Of a DNA stretch of 64,000 bases, positions 1 to 11,460 are shown one piece after another (the stretch's first letter is position 1; each line of letters starts with the position of its first letter). The stretch covers positions 116,656-180,655 of the forward strand of contig QKWP01000371.1 in NCBI GenBank assembly GCA_003550325.1, written 5' to 3'. The position numbers were made by a program, and so were the translations under genes. A model generated the notes under the pieces. That model had not been told where the DNA came from. It did no database searches and worked only from the letters and a program-made list of their open reading frames with translations. Origin of the DNA: Gigaspora rosea (Eukaryota > Glomeromycota > Glomeromycetes > Diversisporales > Gigasporaceae).

Positions 1-766
1 TTAATATGAACGTTAGTATGAACATTTATATTAACGTTTATATTAATGTTTATATTAATGTTAATACGAACGTTCATATGAACATTTGTATTAACGTTTA
101 TATTAACATTAATACAAACATTCATATGAATGTTTGTATTAATGTTCATACTAACGTTAATACGAACGTTAATATGAACGTTAATATGAACGTTCATATG
201 GATGTTTGTATGAACATTAATATTAACATTTATATGAATGTTCATATGAATGTTAATATTAACATTAATACAAATGTTCATATTAATGTTCATATTAACG
301 TTAATACAAATGTTAATATTAACATTAATATTAACGTTAATATGAACATTCATGTTAACGTTAACATTAATGTTAATATTAACGTTAATACGAATGTTCA
401 TATGAACGTTTGTATTAACGTTCGAAGTAAAAAAGACATTGACCGCATCCGCCAAGGTTGAGCCAAGAAAAAAAAATAATGCGTTCGTATGAACGTTAAT
501 AAGAACTTTAGTATTAACGTTAATACATTGTTATTCAAGTGTAGTATTAACGTTCATATGAACATTAGTATTAATGTTCATATGAACGTTGGTATAAACG
601 TTCATATGTAAGTTCATATCAGATATGAACGTTAATATAAACGTTGGTATAAACGTTCATATGAATGTTCATATGAACGTTAATATGAACGTTAACACTA
701 ACATTAATATGAACGTTAATACTAACGTTAATACTAACGTTAATACGATTATTAACATTAATTATG
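1..766. repeat. Degenerate 12-bp satellite with AACGTT core
   Basis: About sixty units of the form linker(6)+AACGTT run almost without break. The only clear interruption is a unique stretch at about 425-485 and a weaker one at about 520-545. The core is itself palindromic and the linkers are often CATATG or AATATT, so many 18-bp stretches are also palindromes. Core variants are almost only AACGTT, AACATT and AATGTT, i.e. CpG, CpA and TpG. The long open frame through it encodes only Asn-Val/Ile-Asn-Met type tetrapeptides and is not a believable gene. The array begins at the window edge, so its full length is unknown. Confidence 0.9.
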
Positions 767-920
767 AATGTGTTATTCAAGTGTCGGCCTCCGGACTTGG
801 ATCGGTAGATCGGCAGTACATCAATGCTGATTGCTTAATCAGTGATCTACATTACATGACCCGAACTTTTTTTGTCGACTACTTGACTATCTTTATCAAA
901 TGTTTTTTTTGCACTCAATA

Positions 921-2930
921 ATGGAACCAAACGTTTTTGCTGAAATATTGCCTAAAGTTCGGTCAATGAACTTAAACGTTGGATTGCCTACTGAAAAAAC
1001 AAGATCGTCTTTCAGGCTCGGAATATACCCTTTAAGAATTACTTTAGAGCTTAAAAATAAATCAACTACACAATGTCCACTGACAACATTGAACCTTTCA
1101 CAGACTATTGAAACTGATGATAAGCCAATTATTACTACTTCACAAGATAGTTTAGATATCAGACTAAAATTGAGAAGTTATGTTCGCAAGAAACCAGCAA
1201 AGCAACTGAGTGCAAAGGATATTCTTCCTCCTTTTTCAGCAAGTGAACTAACAAAGCTCAAAAACATTCAATGTGGTTATTGTAAGATACCTTTACTTAA
1301 AACGGACACTTTTTCTAAAATAATGGATATGCCTTCAGAACACTGGGCAGAGTTAATAGAATGTTGGATGTGTCATCAAGAAGATTATCCACAAGCACGA
1401 ATGAATGATATAATTGTTAGAGAGCATATCGGGTTGGTTGGCAATACATATTTATTGATTCATCCTAAAGATGTTAAAAATGATGCACTCGAAATTGGTG
1501 AAAGATTAGCCCAAGTGGATGTATGAATTTCATAATATAATATTTTATTTTATTTTTTATTTTTTTTTGTTTGATTTAATTGTATAATAATTGGACTTAA
1601 AGAAGGCTAAGATCGAAAGAAATTGATAATTAGTCGATACTAAAGTCCTAGAATAAGTGAATGAATATTAATTCTGCCCCTTCGAAGAATCATTATGCGT
1701 ACACTAGTAATGTAACGCGTATTATTACGTTGGAGCACATATAGAGTCTATTAGTTCACAAATAATATATATAATATATATATATATAATATTTATTTAT
1801 TTTATATATATTTTTTGTTTTACCAGTGGACCAAAGGTCTTTCTAAAAAATGGTGGCCTCTAAATTGTACTAGATGTTTGTGCCCTATCGGAGAAGGGTT
1901 ATATCAGAAGATGGAAGGAGAGAACGACGCGTCAGGTACATGTTATTCGTTTATTTTTTATGAAAATAAAAAACTAATATAATAAACTAATATAATAAAC
2001 TAATATAATAAACTAATATAATAAATTATATTACATTTTTTCCAGAATTGTCTTTATTAGCGATCAAGCTTCATAAACATGCAGTTTTTATTGAATTAGA
2101 AAGTGATACTAATGAGTAAGTTACTTGTAATTTTAAATTTGTGCGAATAACTGATAATAAAAAAAATTAATAATTTGTTATTTATTCTATATAGATCAAT
2201 TACACAAAGATACCCTTTTAGTGCATTTATAGTTGCTGACCTTTTTGAGGCGGCTAAAGCACATGCTACTTATCGCTTTATAATTGAAGGGCAAAATTCG
2301 AACCAAACTTATGCCTTAGTAAGAATTTAATGTTATTTTTATTAATAAATGATGAATATGGTAAATGATGAATATGGTAAATGATGATGGAACATTACTA
2401 TTTTAGATTTGGTTATTCGGTTGGGATACAAAGGTTATAACGAATGCTTTGCAAGACGAATCACAATGTTATAATAAATTCTCGCCAAATGTGGCACAAT
2501 TTTGTGTCGCTATTAAAAGCGATTTAAAACCTTATAATGGTGAGTGAGTCAATGAATTTGATAAAATTCTTTGTTAATAAATATTAGGTTGGTTTTTATT
2601 GATTTGTTTTTTCCCTAAGTCATAAGATTATTATATATAGATTGCACATCTAAAAATAATGACAAATATTCTAGGTTCGTTTTCAAATTTTATCATTTAT
2701 CCTATTTGTTCAAATACCAAAATATTGAAAATATTTTTAATTTTTTTTTATTACCTTAAAGTCTCCTTGAACAATGGCAAAAAGATAAAACTGTTGAACA
2801 CCTTGTGTATCATGATGATATTTGCTTGCAAATATTACTAATGTTGAAAATAAGCACTAGTTGTTTACCATTTAGTAAAAAGACTATAAATGGTTTTTCC
2901 GTTGGATTTATTGATATACATGACTCTTAG
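921..2930 (+). CDS. UBE3D: UBE3D-like E3 ubiquitin ligase (HECT_2 family)
   Basis: Reconstructed from seven exons: 921-1520, 1827-1935, 2046-2115, 2195-2318, 2407-2539, 2641-2674 and 2762-2930. All introns are GT-AG and all phases agree. The product is 412 residues; human UBE3D has 389. UBE3D binds E2 enzymes and acts as an E3 ligase; the yeast relative Ipa1 affects mRNA 3'-end processing (family knowledge). Visible landmarks are the CGYC zinc-type pair with a downstream WMCHQED segment in exon 1, the CTRCLCPIG pair in exon 2, and a leucine-rich C-terminal tail in exon 7 that matches the end of the family. An in-frame ATG at 900 would add seven residues; 921 is preferred because the 900 start adds only a short hydrophobic stub. 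The stop codon lies inside an inverted repeat (2889-3009). Confidence 0.88.
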
Positions 2931-3009
2931 CAAACTTTGTGAATATTATAAATTTATGATAATATTCACAAAGTTTGCTAAGAGTCATAAATCCAACGGA
3001 AAAACCATT
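2889..3009. repeat. Imperfect inverted repeat over the UBE3D stop codon
   Basis: The left arm 2889-2949 contains the last codons and stop of UBE3D. The right arm 2959-3009 is its reverse complement apart from a 10-base segment (about 2911-2920) present only in the left arm. The loop is nine bases. A transcript would fold into a roughly 50-bp hairpin that buries the stop codon. The right arm looks like an inverted copy of the gene end. Confidence 0.85.
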
Positions 3010-3066
3010 CAACCATTCAAAGTCCATGATAAACACTAGTGAATATAAATAAATATATAGCATGAC

Positions 3067-3608
3067 CAGTGTTCGAAATTAGTGTTCTAGATTTCTCATG
3101 AGAACAGTATTTTAAATTAGTGCACAGTAAAAATTTTTTACTGTTCACTATTAAAATTTTTTTGAGAACAGTAAAATAGAAATAGTGTTCTCATAAGTAG
3201 TAATTAGTAATTACATGATATTGCTATACCAAATTCGAAATAAATAGATACAACTACTGAACTAATTGTAATCATTTATTATCAAATTTATTTAGTTGAA
3301 CTTACATATAATAACTGTAGCATAGATGAAAAAATATGCTCTAATGTATATTCATATATAGATGCGTTAATAGAAATTATGTTAAATTTTTATATTTAAC
3401 CCATACTATTTATGCTTTTATATGTAATATTAGAACATTAATTATAAAGTTAAAAAGGTACATATATTTTAATTATATGTATACTATATGTATGATATAT
3501 GATATTTTTAAATTTTTTTTTTGCAAGCAGAAGTGAGAACATAAACAATAGGTTGAGAACACTTATAGCTATTATACTGTTCTCATGAGTCTGAAATTTC
3601 TAACACTG
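3067..3608. mobile_element. hAT-type MITE, CAGTGTT termini
   Basis: The ends are CAGTGTTCGAAATT and AATTTCTAACACTG, an imperfect terminal inverted repeat, with a longer subterminal inverted match containing TCATGAGAACAGTAT. It is flanked by a perfect 8-bp target duplication AGCATGAC (3059-3066 and 3609-3616). Its 542 bp contain no coding sequence. 8-bp duplications and CAGTG ends are typical of hAT elements. Confidence 0.85.
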
Positions 3609-3819
3609 AGCATGACGTAGTTATTGACGTATTGACGTCATTACCTAATTTATATGAAGTAAGAGTGACGTATACCTCTGACCTTCTAAATGTCAGCAAC
3701 TCTAATAAAAATATACATGATTATTTTTGTTTATTAATATAATGAATTTATAATTTACATATAAAAGTGTTATAAACAAAAAAAAATAAAAATAAAATTC
3801 ATATATATATTATACAATA

Positions 3820-5795
3820 TTACATTTTTGTTTTATGAGATACAACTAAATTACCTATATAAAAATTTTTTAATAAATCTCTGGAATGAATATCATTAAA
3901 TTCATTTGCAACATCTTTTCTGGCATTGAGAATAGCAGAAGTTCCACCAGGATGATTTTTCAAGAATTTGGTACAATCATAAACTTTTTGATTGATAATA
4001 ATCTAACAATCCTTTTCATTATTATGTTTAGCTACATTATTAATATTAAATGTAGGAATTTTTTCATTATTGATAGTAGAAAGCTCAGAATTTTTTGGAA
4101 AAGTTAATAACTTTGGAGATGAAATTTCAGATTTAACCATACATTCACCAGATAGATTTCCAGGTTGTATTGGATGTTCAAATATTAAATGAAATTCAGA
4201 ACCTTGAACAATTGTATTAATTTTTACACGAAAATGACTATTATTCATCATTCCCAAAACATTCCAAGTTGGATTTCTAGGTTGAGTATTTTGAGTTGCA
4301 TCCCAAGCTCTAACAGAAATTTCTTCACATCGAATAAAAGAATATAATGGAATAGTTAAAGACCAAAAACTCCAACACCAATATCTAGGAATTGGATTTA
4401 TTCCTCTCTTTAAAACAACAGGATGATCAAGTTCAGGTTGGTTTAATTTAGCAAGAATCCAAGTTTTACCATCATCTAAAGAGATTTCAACATGAGTAAT
4501 CTTATTACCACTATCAGTATAAGCATACCCTTTGAGATTATACATTTGATTATTATTATTATTAAAAAAATTTAATAATAAAATATATTCGTTATAAGCA
4601 GAAGATGTTATAACAGAATTAATGTTGAGATAATTAATAATATAATTTGGATTATACCAAATATTTTTCTTATTAGCTTGGTCAACATTATATTCAGAAG
4701 GAAGAACACGATTATCATGATAATGATAATAACTATTAGATTCTTTGTTGCTTATAGTTATCCTTGAAAGCCATTTAACTATTCTACCACCAATATATCC
4801 AGGAATTATAACACGTAAAGGATAGCTATGATTAGGAGGTAATCTTTCACAATTCATTTTGTAAGCCAATATAATATCATTAATATCATTAAGACACCAT
4901 TCTAAAGAAATACTTGTACCATAATTATACATGAGGACGAAATTATTTCGGGTTCTAAACACCGAAATTAAAATTTGAAGACGAAATTGTTTTTGACCTA
5001 TTTTACTTGAAAGACGAAATTATTTGATACTTTTTTTGAATAGACGAAATTATAAAGAACATATCTATATAAATTTTATTTGCTCTTCTTTATAAAAAAT
5101 TTTAATTTTCTCTAATGAAGATGAAATAGGCCTTTTTCAAAAATCAATTTCGGTGGCATCACTAACTATAATGATCATTAGATAATTTATTAGCACCAGT
5201 AAAGCAAATAACGAGGTTCATTAATACAATCATCAAGATTTATACCAGCTAATTTTAAAATATAATTTAATAGAACACCTTTTCAAATAGCACAACTTAC
5301 AGCTGCAGAATCCCAATTAGATTCTTTAGATTGCTTAATCATATTTAATTCTTTTTTACGATTTCCTGCACAAACAAGAGTTACAGAAAATTTTTTATAA
5401 GGAAACTTTTCAATATTATTCATTGATAAATTTAAAGGTTTTAATATTAATCTATAATTCAATAAAATGATATTAATATAATGAATAATTTAATTTTATA
5501 TGTTAAAATTATAGCGATAGAAAAAGTAGTAACACAAAAAGAGATCATCATATCCGTCAACAATTAAACGATGAGTATCCCAATGAAGTTTAGGTACAGG
5601 GCCATGATTTCTTACATAATATAAAGGATTAGGTGTTATAAAGCCTTGATCTATTAAAAGAGATAGAGGGGATTCAGCGTTAAATGGATATTTTTTACTG
5701 AGATGCACCATTTCAGGATGACGTGAAATCCAGTCATCAGGTGTACCTACGTCACAAGGATCAATTGAATTGGTATTTGTAATATTAGTAGCCAT
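3820..5795 (-). pseudogene. niaD: Nitrate reductase pseudogene (Moco and cytochrome b5 domains)
   Basis: Read on the minus strand from the ATG at 5795, it shows a fungal nitrate reductase: an N-terminal DDWISRHPEM segment, the molybdopterin domain with VTLVCAGNRKKE (Moco cysteine), YGTSISLEWC, the dimerisation domain with NPTWNVLGMMNN, then a cytochrome b5 domain with the haem motif HPGG. Lesions: a probable donor GT to AT at about 5540 (the frame across the intron fits only if this was the donor); TGG to TGA at 5283-5285; a 2-base deletion near RYVCF; a 239-bp MITE (4926-5164) splitting the YGTS segment; and TGG to TAG at 4003-4005. The reading ends at 3820 right after the b5 domain. The FAD/NAD(P)H reductase module of normal nitrate reductases is absent. 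In life the enzyme reduces nitrate to nitrite in the cytosol. Confidence 0.92.
4926..5164. mobile_element. 239-bp hAT-type MITE inside the nitrate reductase relic
   Basis: It runs from TATACATGAGGACGAAAT to ATTTCGGTGGCATCACTA. The 8-bp target duplication is ACCATAAT (4918-4925) against ACTATAAT (5165-5172), one transition apart. Removing element plus one duplicate restores the expected Asp-His-Tyr-Gly-Thr-Ser reading of the gene. Five GACGAAAT or CGAAAT motifs recur inside it at about 20-35 base spacing. A second copy of identical length lies at 42616-42854. Confidence 0.88.
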
Positions 5796-5838
5796 AGCCT
5801 TTGTTTGTTTTATTATTATAGTATAACTTTAACCTTAA

Positions 5839-6923
5839 TTGGTAATTTGCCAGTCAGCTGAAGAATAATTATAGTGTAACGTGATGCAAATTACTATGTA
5901 AATCACATATATAGTAAATATAGCGTTCGTCCAAGGAAAACTTTTTTATACTAAGCTAATCGTCCTTGTCGACTAATTGAAAATTGTAGAGCTCATCTTT
6001 GCGGTCCTAACGGTAGTTAAATCACACAAGTCGGCCCAGTGGATGCTGAGATATTCTTAAAAAACGCGTCAACGACTATAGAAAATCTCTATATAAACAA
6101 TATATTGTTTATATAGAGATTTTCTATAGTCATTGATGCGTTTTTTAAGGATATCTCGGCATCCACTGGGCTGAGTTGGATGATTTAACTACCATTAGGA
6201 CCACAAAGATGAGCTCTACAATTTTCAATTAGTCGACAAGGATAATTAACTTAGTATAAAAAGTTTTCCTTAGACGAACATTAGAAATTTTTCATATTCA
6301 CTATATATGTGATTTACATAGTGATTTGCGTCATGTTGCACTATGATCATTCATTAGCTGACTGTAGGGTCCCTAGTGTGATGCGAAATAAAATGCAAAT
6401 TATGCGATGCGATTGGTTCAAATTATGCGGCTAATGCTTTACGTTCAGAATTATGCGAAATGATCGTAAAATTATGTTAAATTATGCGATTTTTTTTACT
6501 ATTAACCACGTGATAAATATACTCAATCTGGATTGGTCAATTTCTTTCAGAATTTTGAATGTATATATATGTTGTGCCTCAGATTAAAACTTGCGTCAGA
6601 TTGAATCAAATGACTATCAATTGACTAGCATTAAATGATTGGCAACAACTGGCCTAAACTAACTGCTAAATTTGTCATAATTTTACCCCAACACTAATCT
6701 AATTTAGGCCGGGTATCATCTGATGCAAGGATCGACAACATATATAAAAAAAATTGCGCTCAAAATTTTTTATATTAAAAATGATCAATCACAGGCACTA
6801 TTTACTATTATGCGATTTGGGCCAAATTATGCTTCGCATATGCGATGCTAAAAATTGGCTCATTATGCGCATCACATCGCATCGCATAAAACTAGGGTCC
6901 CTAGCTGACTGGTGAATCACCAA
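5839..6923. mobile_element. Long foldback element, TTAA target site
   Basis: Two arms of about 260 bp meet at 6102/6103 almost without a loop, so the element is a near-complete palindrome. Its outer ends are TTGGTAATTTGCCAGTCAGCT and the inverted AGCTGACTGGTGAATCACCAA. It is flanked by TTAA (5835-5838, 6924-6927), the target preference of piggyBac-type elements. The right arm is interrupted by another element (6365-6903). There is no coding sequence. The superfamily is an inference from the TTAA. Confidence 0.8.
6365..6903. mobile_element. hAT-type element with ATTATGCGAT subterminal repeats
   Basis: The ends are TAGGGTCCCTAGT and ACTAGGGTCCCTA, a perfect 13-bp inverted repeat that is itself nearly palindromic. 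It is flanked by the perfect 8-bp duplication GCTGACTG (6357-6364, 6904-6911), so it inserted into the arm of the foldback element. Many copies of ATTATGCGAT or its complement lie just inside both ends. Its 539 bp have no transposase. Related termini occur at 27213-27806. Confidence 0.87.
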
Positions 6924-6999
6924 TTAAAGATAGTAACGTTATATATAAAAAAGTGATATAAAATATGAATAAAAAAGAAAAGCCTATGGAGAAAACATA

Positions 7000-7335
7000 A
7001 GTACCCCAGTAGCACTGACAGATTTTTACTGATCTGCAATCTAGAATATTCGATTTACATAATAATGAGTCACGTTTTGATGTAATGTAACACAAGCAGG
7101 AAGATCAAAACAAAACGTTCGCTTTTTCAAAAATCGCTCATATCATGAAAATTTGCATAAGAAACCACTTTCTGCGCTCTAACAAAAAAATTTCCTTGAA
7201 CAATTTTACTAAAAAAACCTTCTAACTCTAAATTTAGCATAGACCCTAACCTTAACTTATACGAGTTCGAAGATTTTTTAGTGACAATGTTCTAGATTGC
7301 AGATCAGTGAAGATCCGTCGGTGCCACTGGGTAGT
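7000..7335. mobile_element. MULE-like MITE with 12-bp target duplication
   Basis: The ends form an imperfect inverted repeat of about 50 bp, with left TACCCCAGTAGCACTGACAG and right CACTGGGTA; both arms contain TGATCTGCAATCTAGAA. The flanks repeat GGAGAAAACATA (6988-6999 and 7336-7347). Long terminal repeats plus 9-12 bp duplications suggest Mutator-like elements, but this is not certain. An open frame across the left arm is spurious. Confidence 0.72.
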
Positions 7336-7347
7336 GGAGAAAACATA

Positions 7348-8012
7348 GAGAGCTATTTTATTTATTTATCAATTAAAATTAATGTGAAGGTTTTACATAC
7401 ATATACCTACCCAATTACAATATTTTATCACCTATGTAATTTAAAATTTTAGGTTTATATTAATGTTACACAAATCTGAAATGCATTATTTTTATTTGGT
7501 CTTCAGTAATCAATTTTATTTTATCTTAACTATAACTTGATCAAGTTATTCATATGTTTAAATAATGATTTGTATTTTTTTTTTTTTTAACCTTAAGCAG
7601 CCACGCTAATACTTTATTAAGATACTTGTATTTACTATTGTACCAACAATTGTACCTACATAGCACTATCTAATAACTAAGTTTAGCATCCAGTCGGTAC
7701 CTAAGTACCCGGATACCTAAATGCGACCTACCGCACTGTTCCGATATCATATGGTATTAGAACAGATAGCTTATCTAGCTACTTAAAGCCAAAATAAAAA
7801 GGTCAAAGGTCTTCCCCTTTTTACGACAAGCTAGAAATTATCTTCCTATCTTCTTTTTCCCTTTAACATTTCAAGAAGGCTTGTCAACATTACTAACTTC
7901 CTTTAATCTTCCTTACCTAGCCTCTAGGACAAGGAATATTTTCTCCTAATCTATACGAACAATAGTTTTTTAAGAAAACAAAAGAAGATATAAAGGGGGT
8001 ATTACTAGTGAA
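7348..8012. other. Gene-free stretch
   Basis: This is AT-rich sequence with a slightly GC-richer block at about 7600-7960. I could assign no coding exon, terminal repeat or RNA in it. Confidence 0.5.
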
Positions 8013-9413
8013 TTGACCCGTCTAAAAAATCTTCACCCAGGTCACCCGACGGGTGGACAATGCCACCCGGATGGAAACGGGTCATCATCAAGCGCATATT
8101 CACGCACATTTCGTAAAATTTTGTCTTCCACATTAATAAGGATTTCTTTCAATCAATCCTTACTAGGCATATTAATTTGGGGGTTAAGACCTTCAATGAT
8201 TTTTTTAAATGATGGTTCCTCAAGAACCGAGAAAGGTTGAAGGTCATTAACAATAAAAGCTGCAATATTATTATTGAGCTTTTTTTGTTTCGGGTTATTA
8301 GACGTATACTTAGTTGTCTTATTGAAAGCCTAAGTTAATGTCATTTGTGAGGGTTATGCAGTTACATGAAATTCACAACTACCGTTGCTTTTTGATTCAA
8401 TAGTTACATGACCACTTTCGATTATTTCTTTTGAAAGATGATGTTTACCCTGTAAGTATCTCCACAAATTTGATATTGACCCATCTTTTCGATATTTTAC
8501 TTGTGAAATACAACTTTTATGCCGACAAGGCCAAAATTCTACATTATTGATTAATACTATCGAATAAAAATTTTTAACAGGGCTTCCATCCGGGTTTTCA
8601 GTTCTTTTTTGCTGTTGCAAATTACCAAATAAAGGCCGATTACTTGTACGAGATGGTGTAGATGGTGTAGATGGTATAGATGGTATAGAGAGTTGTAACG
8701 AAGCTTCACTCATATCTAAGCTTTCTACATCGCTCATTTCTAAACTAATATCGTTCTCATTTACATGCATTTTGTCCCTACAAAATTAAATTTATTGGTT
8801 TTTTTTAAATAAATAGACAGTAAAATAAATACTTAAATAAATAGGTATTGTGATACTAACCACTCTTAATACGTTTATAATAATTCTCAACAAACCTTGG
8901 AGCACAATAAAATGTTTACAATAGTAACCTTTTACAGGTAGTTTGAATGCGAATAGACTTTGCGCAAGTATTATTCAATTTTTTTTTTCATTCACTTATT
9001 GATCGGGGTTTTTTTCACGCACTTATTAACTGTTCTTTTTTCGCGCACTTATTTTAATTAATTTTTTTTCATGCACTTATTATAACAGTTCTAACAACAA
9101 ATATATTGTTTAATATAAATGTTTAATAAAGTTCAACAATTGCCAAACTCTAAAATTACTTACTACTTCAGTATTATTTAATCGACTTTATTTAGGCTTG
9201 TATCGTTTGTATCGTTAAACTTATTACTTATCATAGATGATGCAATATTTTTTTTTATCTATATATAAACGATATCTTGCGTTGATTGGCTGGAATAATA
9301 AAAAATCACAGGAGATAGGTCTGATTGGCTAACCTGTATAACCCGAGTTATGACCCAGGTTAGTATGTGACCCGAAATTTATTGACCTGGGTTGCTATTT
9401 TTTGACCAAGGTA
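8013..9413 (-). mobile_element. Dead hAT transposon
   Basis: Both ends share an imperfect inverted repeat around AAAAAAT...CACCCAGGTCA / TGACCTGGGTTG...ATTTTTT. Subterminal GACCCRGGT motifs recur on both sides. It encodes a broken hAT transposase on the minus strand. No convincing target duplication was found because the right flank is directly the truncated gypsy copy A. Confidence 0.65.
8085..8770 (-). pseudogene. hAT transposase fragment with BED zinc finger
   Basis: From the ATG at 8770, the minus strand encodes a Ser/Thr/Pro-rich leader and then a BED-type finger: CRHKSC, a spacer with YRKDGSISNLWRYL, then the GKHH histidines. The same frame continues past stops (TAA at about 8352 and a TAG) into a hAT-like segment containing AAFIVNDLQPFSVLEEPSF. 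It reaches a TGA at 8153-8155 where Trp is likely and then fades out. The catalytic DDE region and the dimerisation domain are missing. BED fingers bind the element ends in active hAT transposases. Confidence 0.75.
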
Positions 9414-9420
9414 ACATCAC

Positions 9421-10810
9421 TACCCCTGCATACACTATACCTGTCAAATGTAATGTCTCTCTTCAGAATAAACCCTACCAAGCTATTATTGATAGTGGTG
9501 CTTTAATCAGCATGATTGCTCACAAGGCAGTCAAGGAACTTGGATTGACTATTGAAAAGGCCTTTAATAGGCTTATTGTTCCTGCAGTTGGAACCTCTAC
9601 CCGACCTTTGGGAATTATAAAAGACTTGCCAATTAAAATTGATCACATTACTATCCCCCTTACTGTAGAAGTAGTAGACACTACTTCTTACTCTCTTCTC
9701 TTAGGCAATAACTGGAATCAAAAAGTTGAAGCAAATTATAATTGGAAAAATGGCTGCTATACTTTTAGATAGGGAAACAAGAAGCATACTATCCCTACTA
9801 CTTATGAAAGTAACCAACCTCTACCCAGTCAACCCACTGTGACTGCACCAGATGAATTAAACCTTTATGAACCAGAATACTTGTACCCCAGAGAAGCTTA
9901 TGCTTTTGATCGAGAAGACTCAGGCCAATCTCTTTCACCAGAAGAAAATGAATGGACCACTTATCATTCTCGCCATAAAAACAGAAAAGCCCCTAAACAG
10001 CGTGTCTGTGGAAATTGTGGTTCTCCTGACTACCTCTTTGCAAATTGCCTTACCAACCAATGTAACCGATGCCAGGAATTTGGCCACATCGCTATTAAAT
10101 GCCCTAAACAAGCCCCAAGACGTACCACCTGCCCAACTTGCTATAACCCAAACCATTTATACAGGGACTGCCCCAATAATGTCTGCAGAAGATGCAGAAC
10201 ATTAGGACATATTGAAGCCTATTGTCCTCTTGCCACTTGGAAAAGACAAAACTTGGTTTATCAGTGTGGATGCACTCTTAATCAAGTCGATAGTAATCGT
10301 CTACCTACCCATAGCCTACGCCATACCCACCATAGTTGTTAATGTAAAGTTTCTAACAAACCTGAAGTTCTTAAACTTCTTGAAGAGAAACTTGTATGCC
10401 CAGGATGTTATAATGAATTACACTGTGCTCTAGACCAAGAAGAACCTAGAAGTATCCATTTCTTAACCCAAGGTGAAGGACGTGAAATGCTTGTTAATTG
10501 AAAAGTATGTAATAAAACAGAAACAAGAACTAGAATGTATCAATTAGAAAGTCTTCAAGAAGAATTATGGTTTTGTGAATTGGAACACCTCTACGCATAC
10601 AAAGCTAGCCAAGATGTTCAATATAACCCTAACTATAACCTCTGGACCAGAATTAAATGTTATACTGAATCAACAAAGAATGCAGAACATCAATATGAAA
10701 TGAACCAGACTAGAATTTATAGACTTGCAAAGATTCTTTTGGATGAAAATGACCAGACCATCACCCAGGCCTTAGAACCTCTAACCTCTAACCGCATAAC
10801 TCAACCTTGA
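9421..10810 (+). pseudogene. Gypsy A protease and post-protease zinc-knuckle region
   Basis: A retropepsin domain with AIIDSGALISMIAHKAV (catalytic DSG) comes first. Then four CX2C..H..C type knuckles follow (about 10008-10230: CGNCGSPDYLFANC, CNRCQEFGHIAIKC and two more). A further cysteine-rich part ends at about 10810. Copy B has all of this in one frame with gag. Here it is cut by TAG at 9769 (TGG in B), TAA at 10340 (CAA in B), TGA near 10499 (TGC in B) and TGA near 10808 (TGG in B). Confidence 0.85.
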
Positions 10811-10814
10811 AGCT

Positions 10815-11297
10815 ATGAGGAAATGCAACTTATTGCAAGCTGAATCAGGCCTATTATCAGAAAATGATATTGACCCTCTACAAGCAATTCTAGATGAATC
10901 TTTTGATACTAGCCACCCAGACTACGACCAGAAGTATGCCCTCGCTGTACTTAGAAGAAACTTTACAGTTCCTGTTGACCTCTGCCAGGAATGTTTACAT
11001 GTTAAACACCAGGAAAAATTAAATGCAAATCAAGGATATTGTGATGATTGCAAACTTTCCGACCCAGAAATTTATTCACCATCTACTGAAGAAACAATTA
11101 AGGAAATAGGTGATGATTCACAGCTTTACCAGCTCCAACAGCAAGTACAACAACAAGACCAACTGATAAAACAATTACAAGCAAGAATTGAAACCTTGGA
11201 AACTACCAACGCTGCTCTACTACGCTTTTTCCAAGAAGAAGCCCAAAATGCTCATCAACGGGCTAATACCTTGGATACACTCTGTCAAAATTTTTAG
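10815..11297 (+). pseudogene. Gypsy A coiled-coil segment between protease and RT
   Basis: The segment reads about 160 residues: an acidic N-terminal part, a Cys pair region (CQECLHVKHQ...CDDC), then a Gln/Leu-rich heptad-like stretch ending ARIETLETTNAALLRFFQEE, which should form a coiled coil. Copy B has the same segment at 53203-53679. Its function is unknown. It is part of the polyprotein rather than a separate host gene. Confidence 0.7.
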
Positions 11298-11460
11298 AGA
11301 ATCCTAGGCAGGATCATAAACTACCTGTCAACCCAGACCAGACCCTTGTACCCAGATCTGTAAATATTATTACTCTTGAATATGAAGAATATACTTATCG
11401 ACCCAGACCTCTTTAAATATTGAACCACTTAATAAAGAACAAGGCCTAGCTTTTTGAAAA

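Noticed and set aside
6..461. 151-residue open frame of Asn-Val-Asn-Met repeats
   Set aside because: It is the translation of a 12-bp satellite; absence of stops follows from the unit sequence.
1..766. CRISPR-like array
   Set aside because: There are no unique spacers, the unit is only 12 bp and the context is eukaryotic.
4926..4960. Hammerhead ribozyme-like ATGAGGACGAAA in the 239-bp element
   Set aside because: The CUGAUGA and GAAA core with proper stem II cannot be laid out and no cleavage-site stem pairs; resemblance is by chance.
8013..8240. 75-residue plus-strand frame
   Set aside because: The opposite strand encodes the hAT transposase remnant in a consistent frame.
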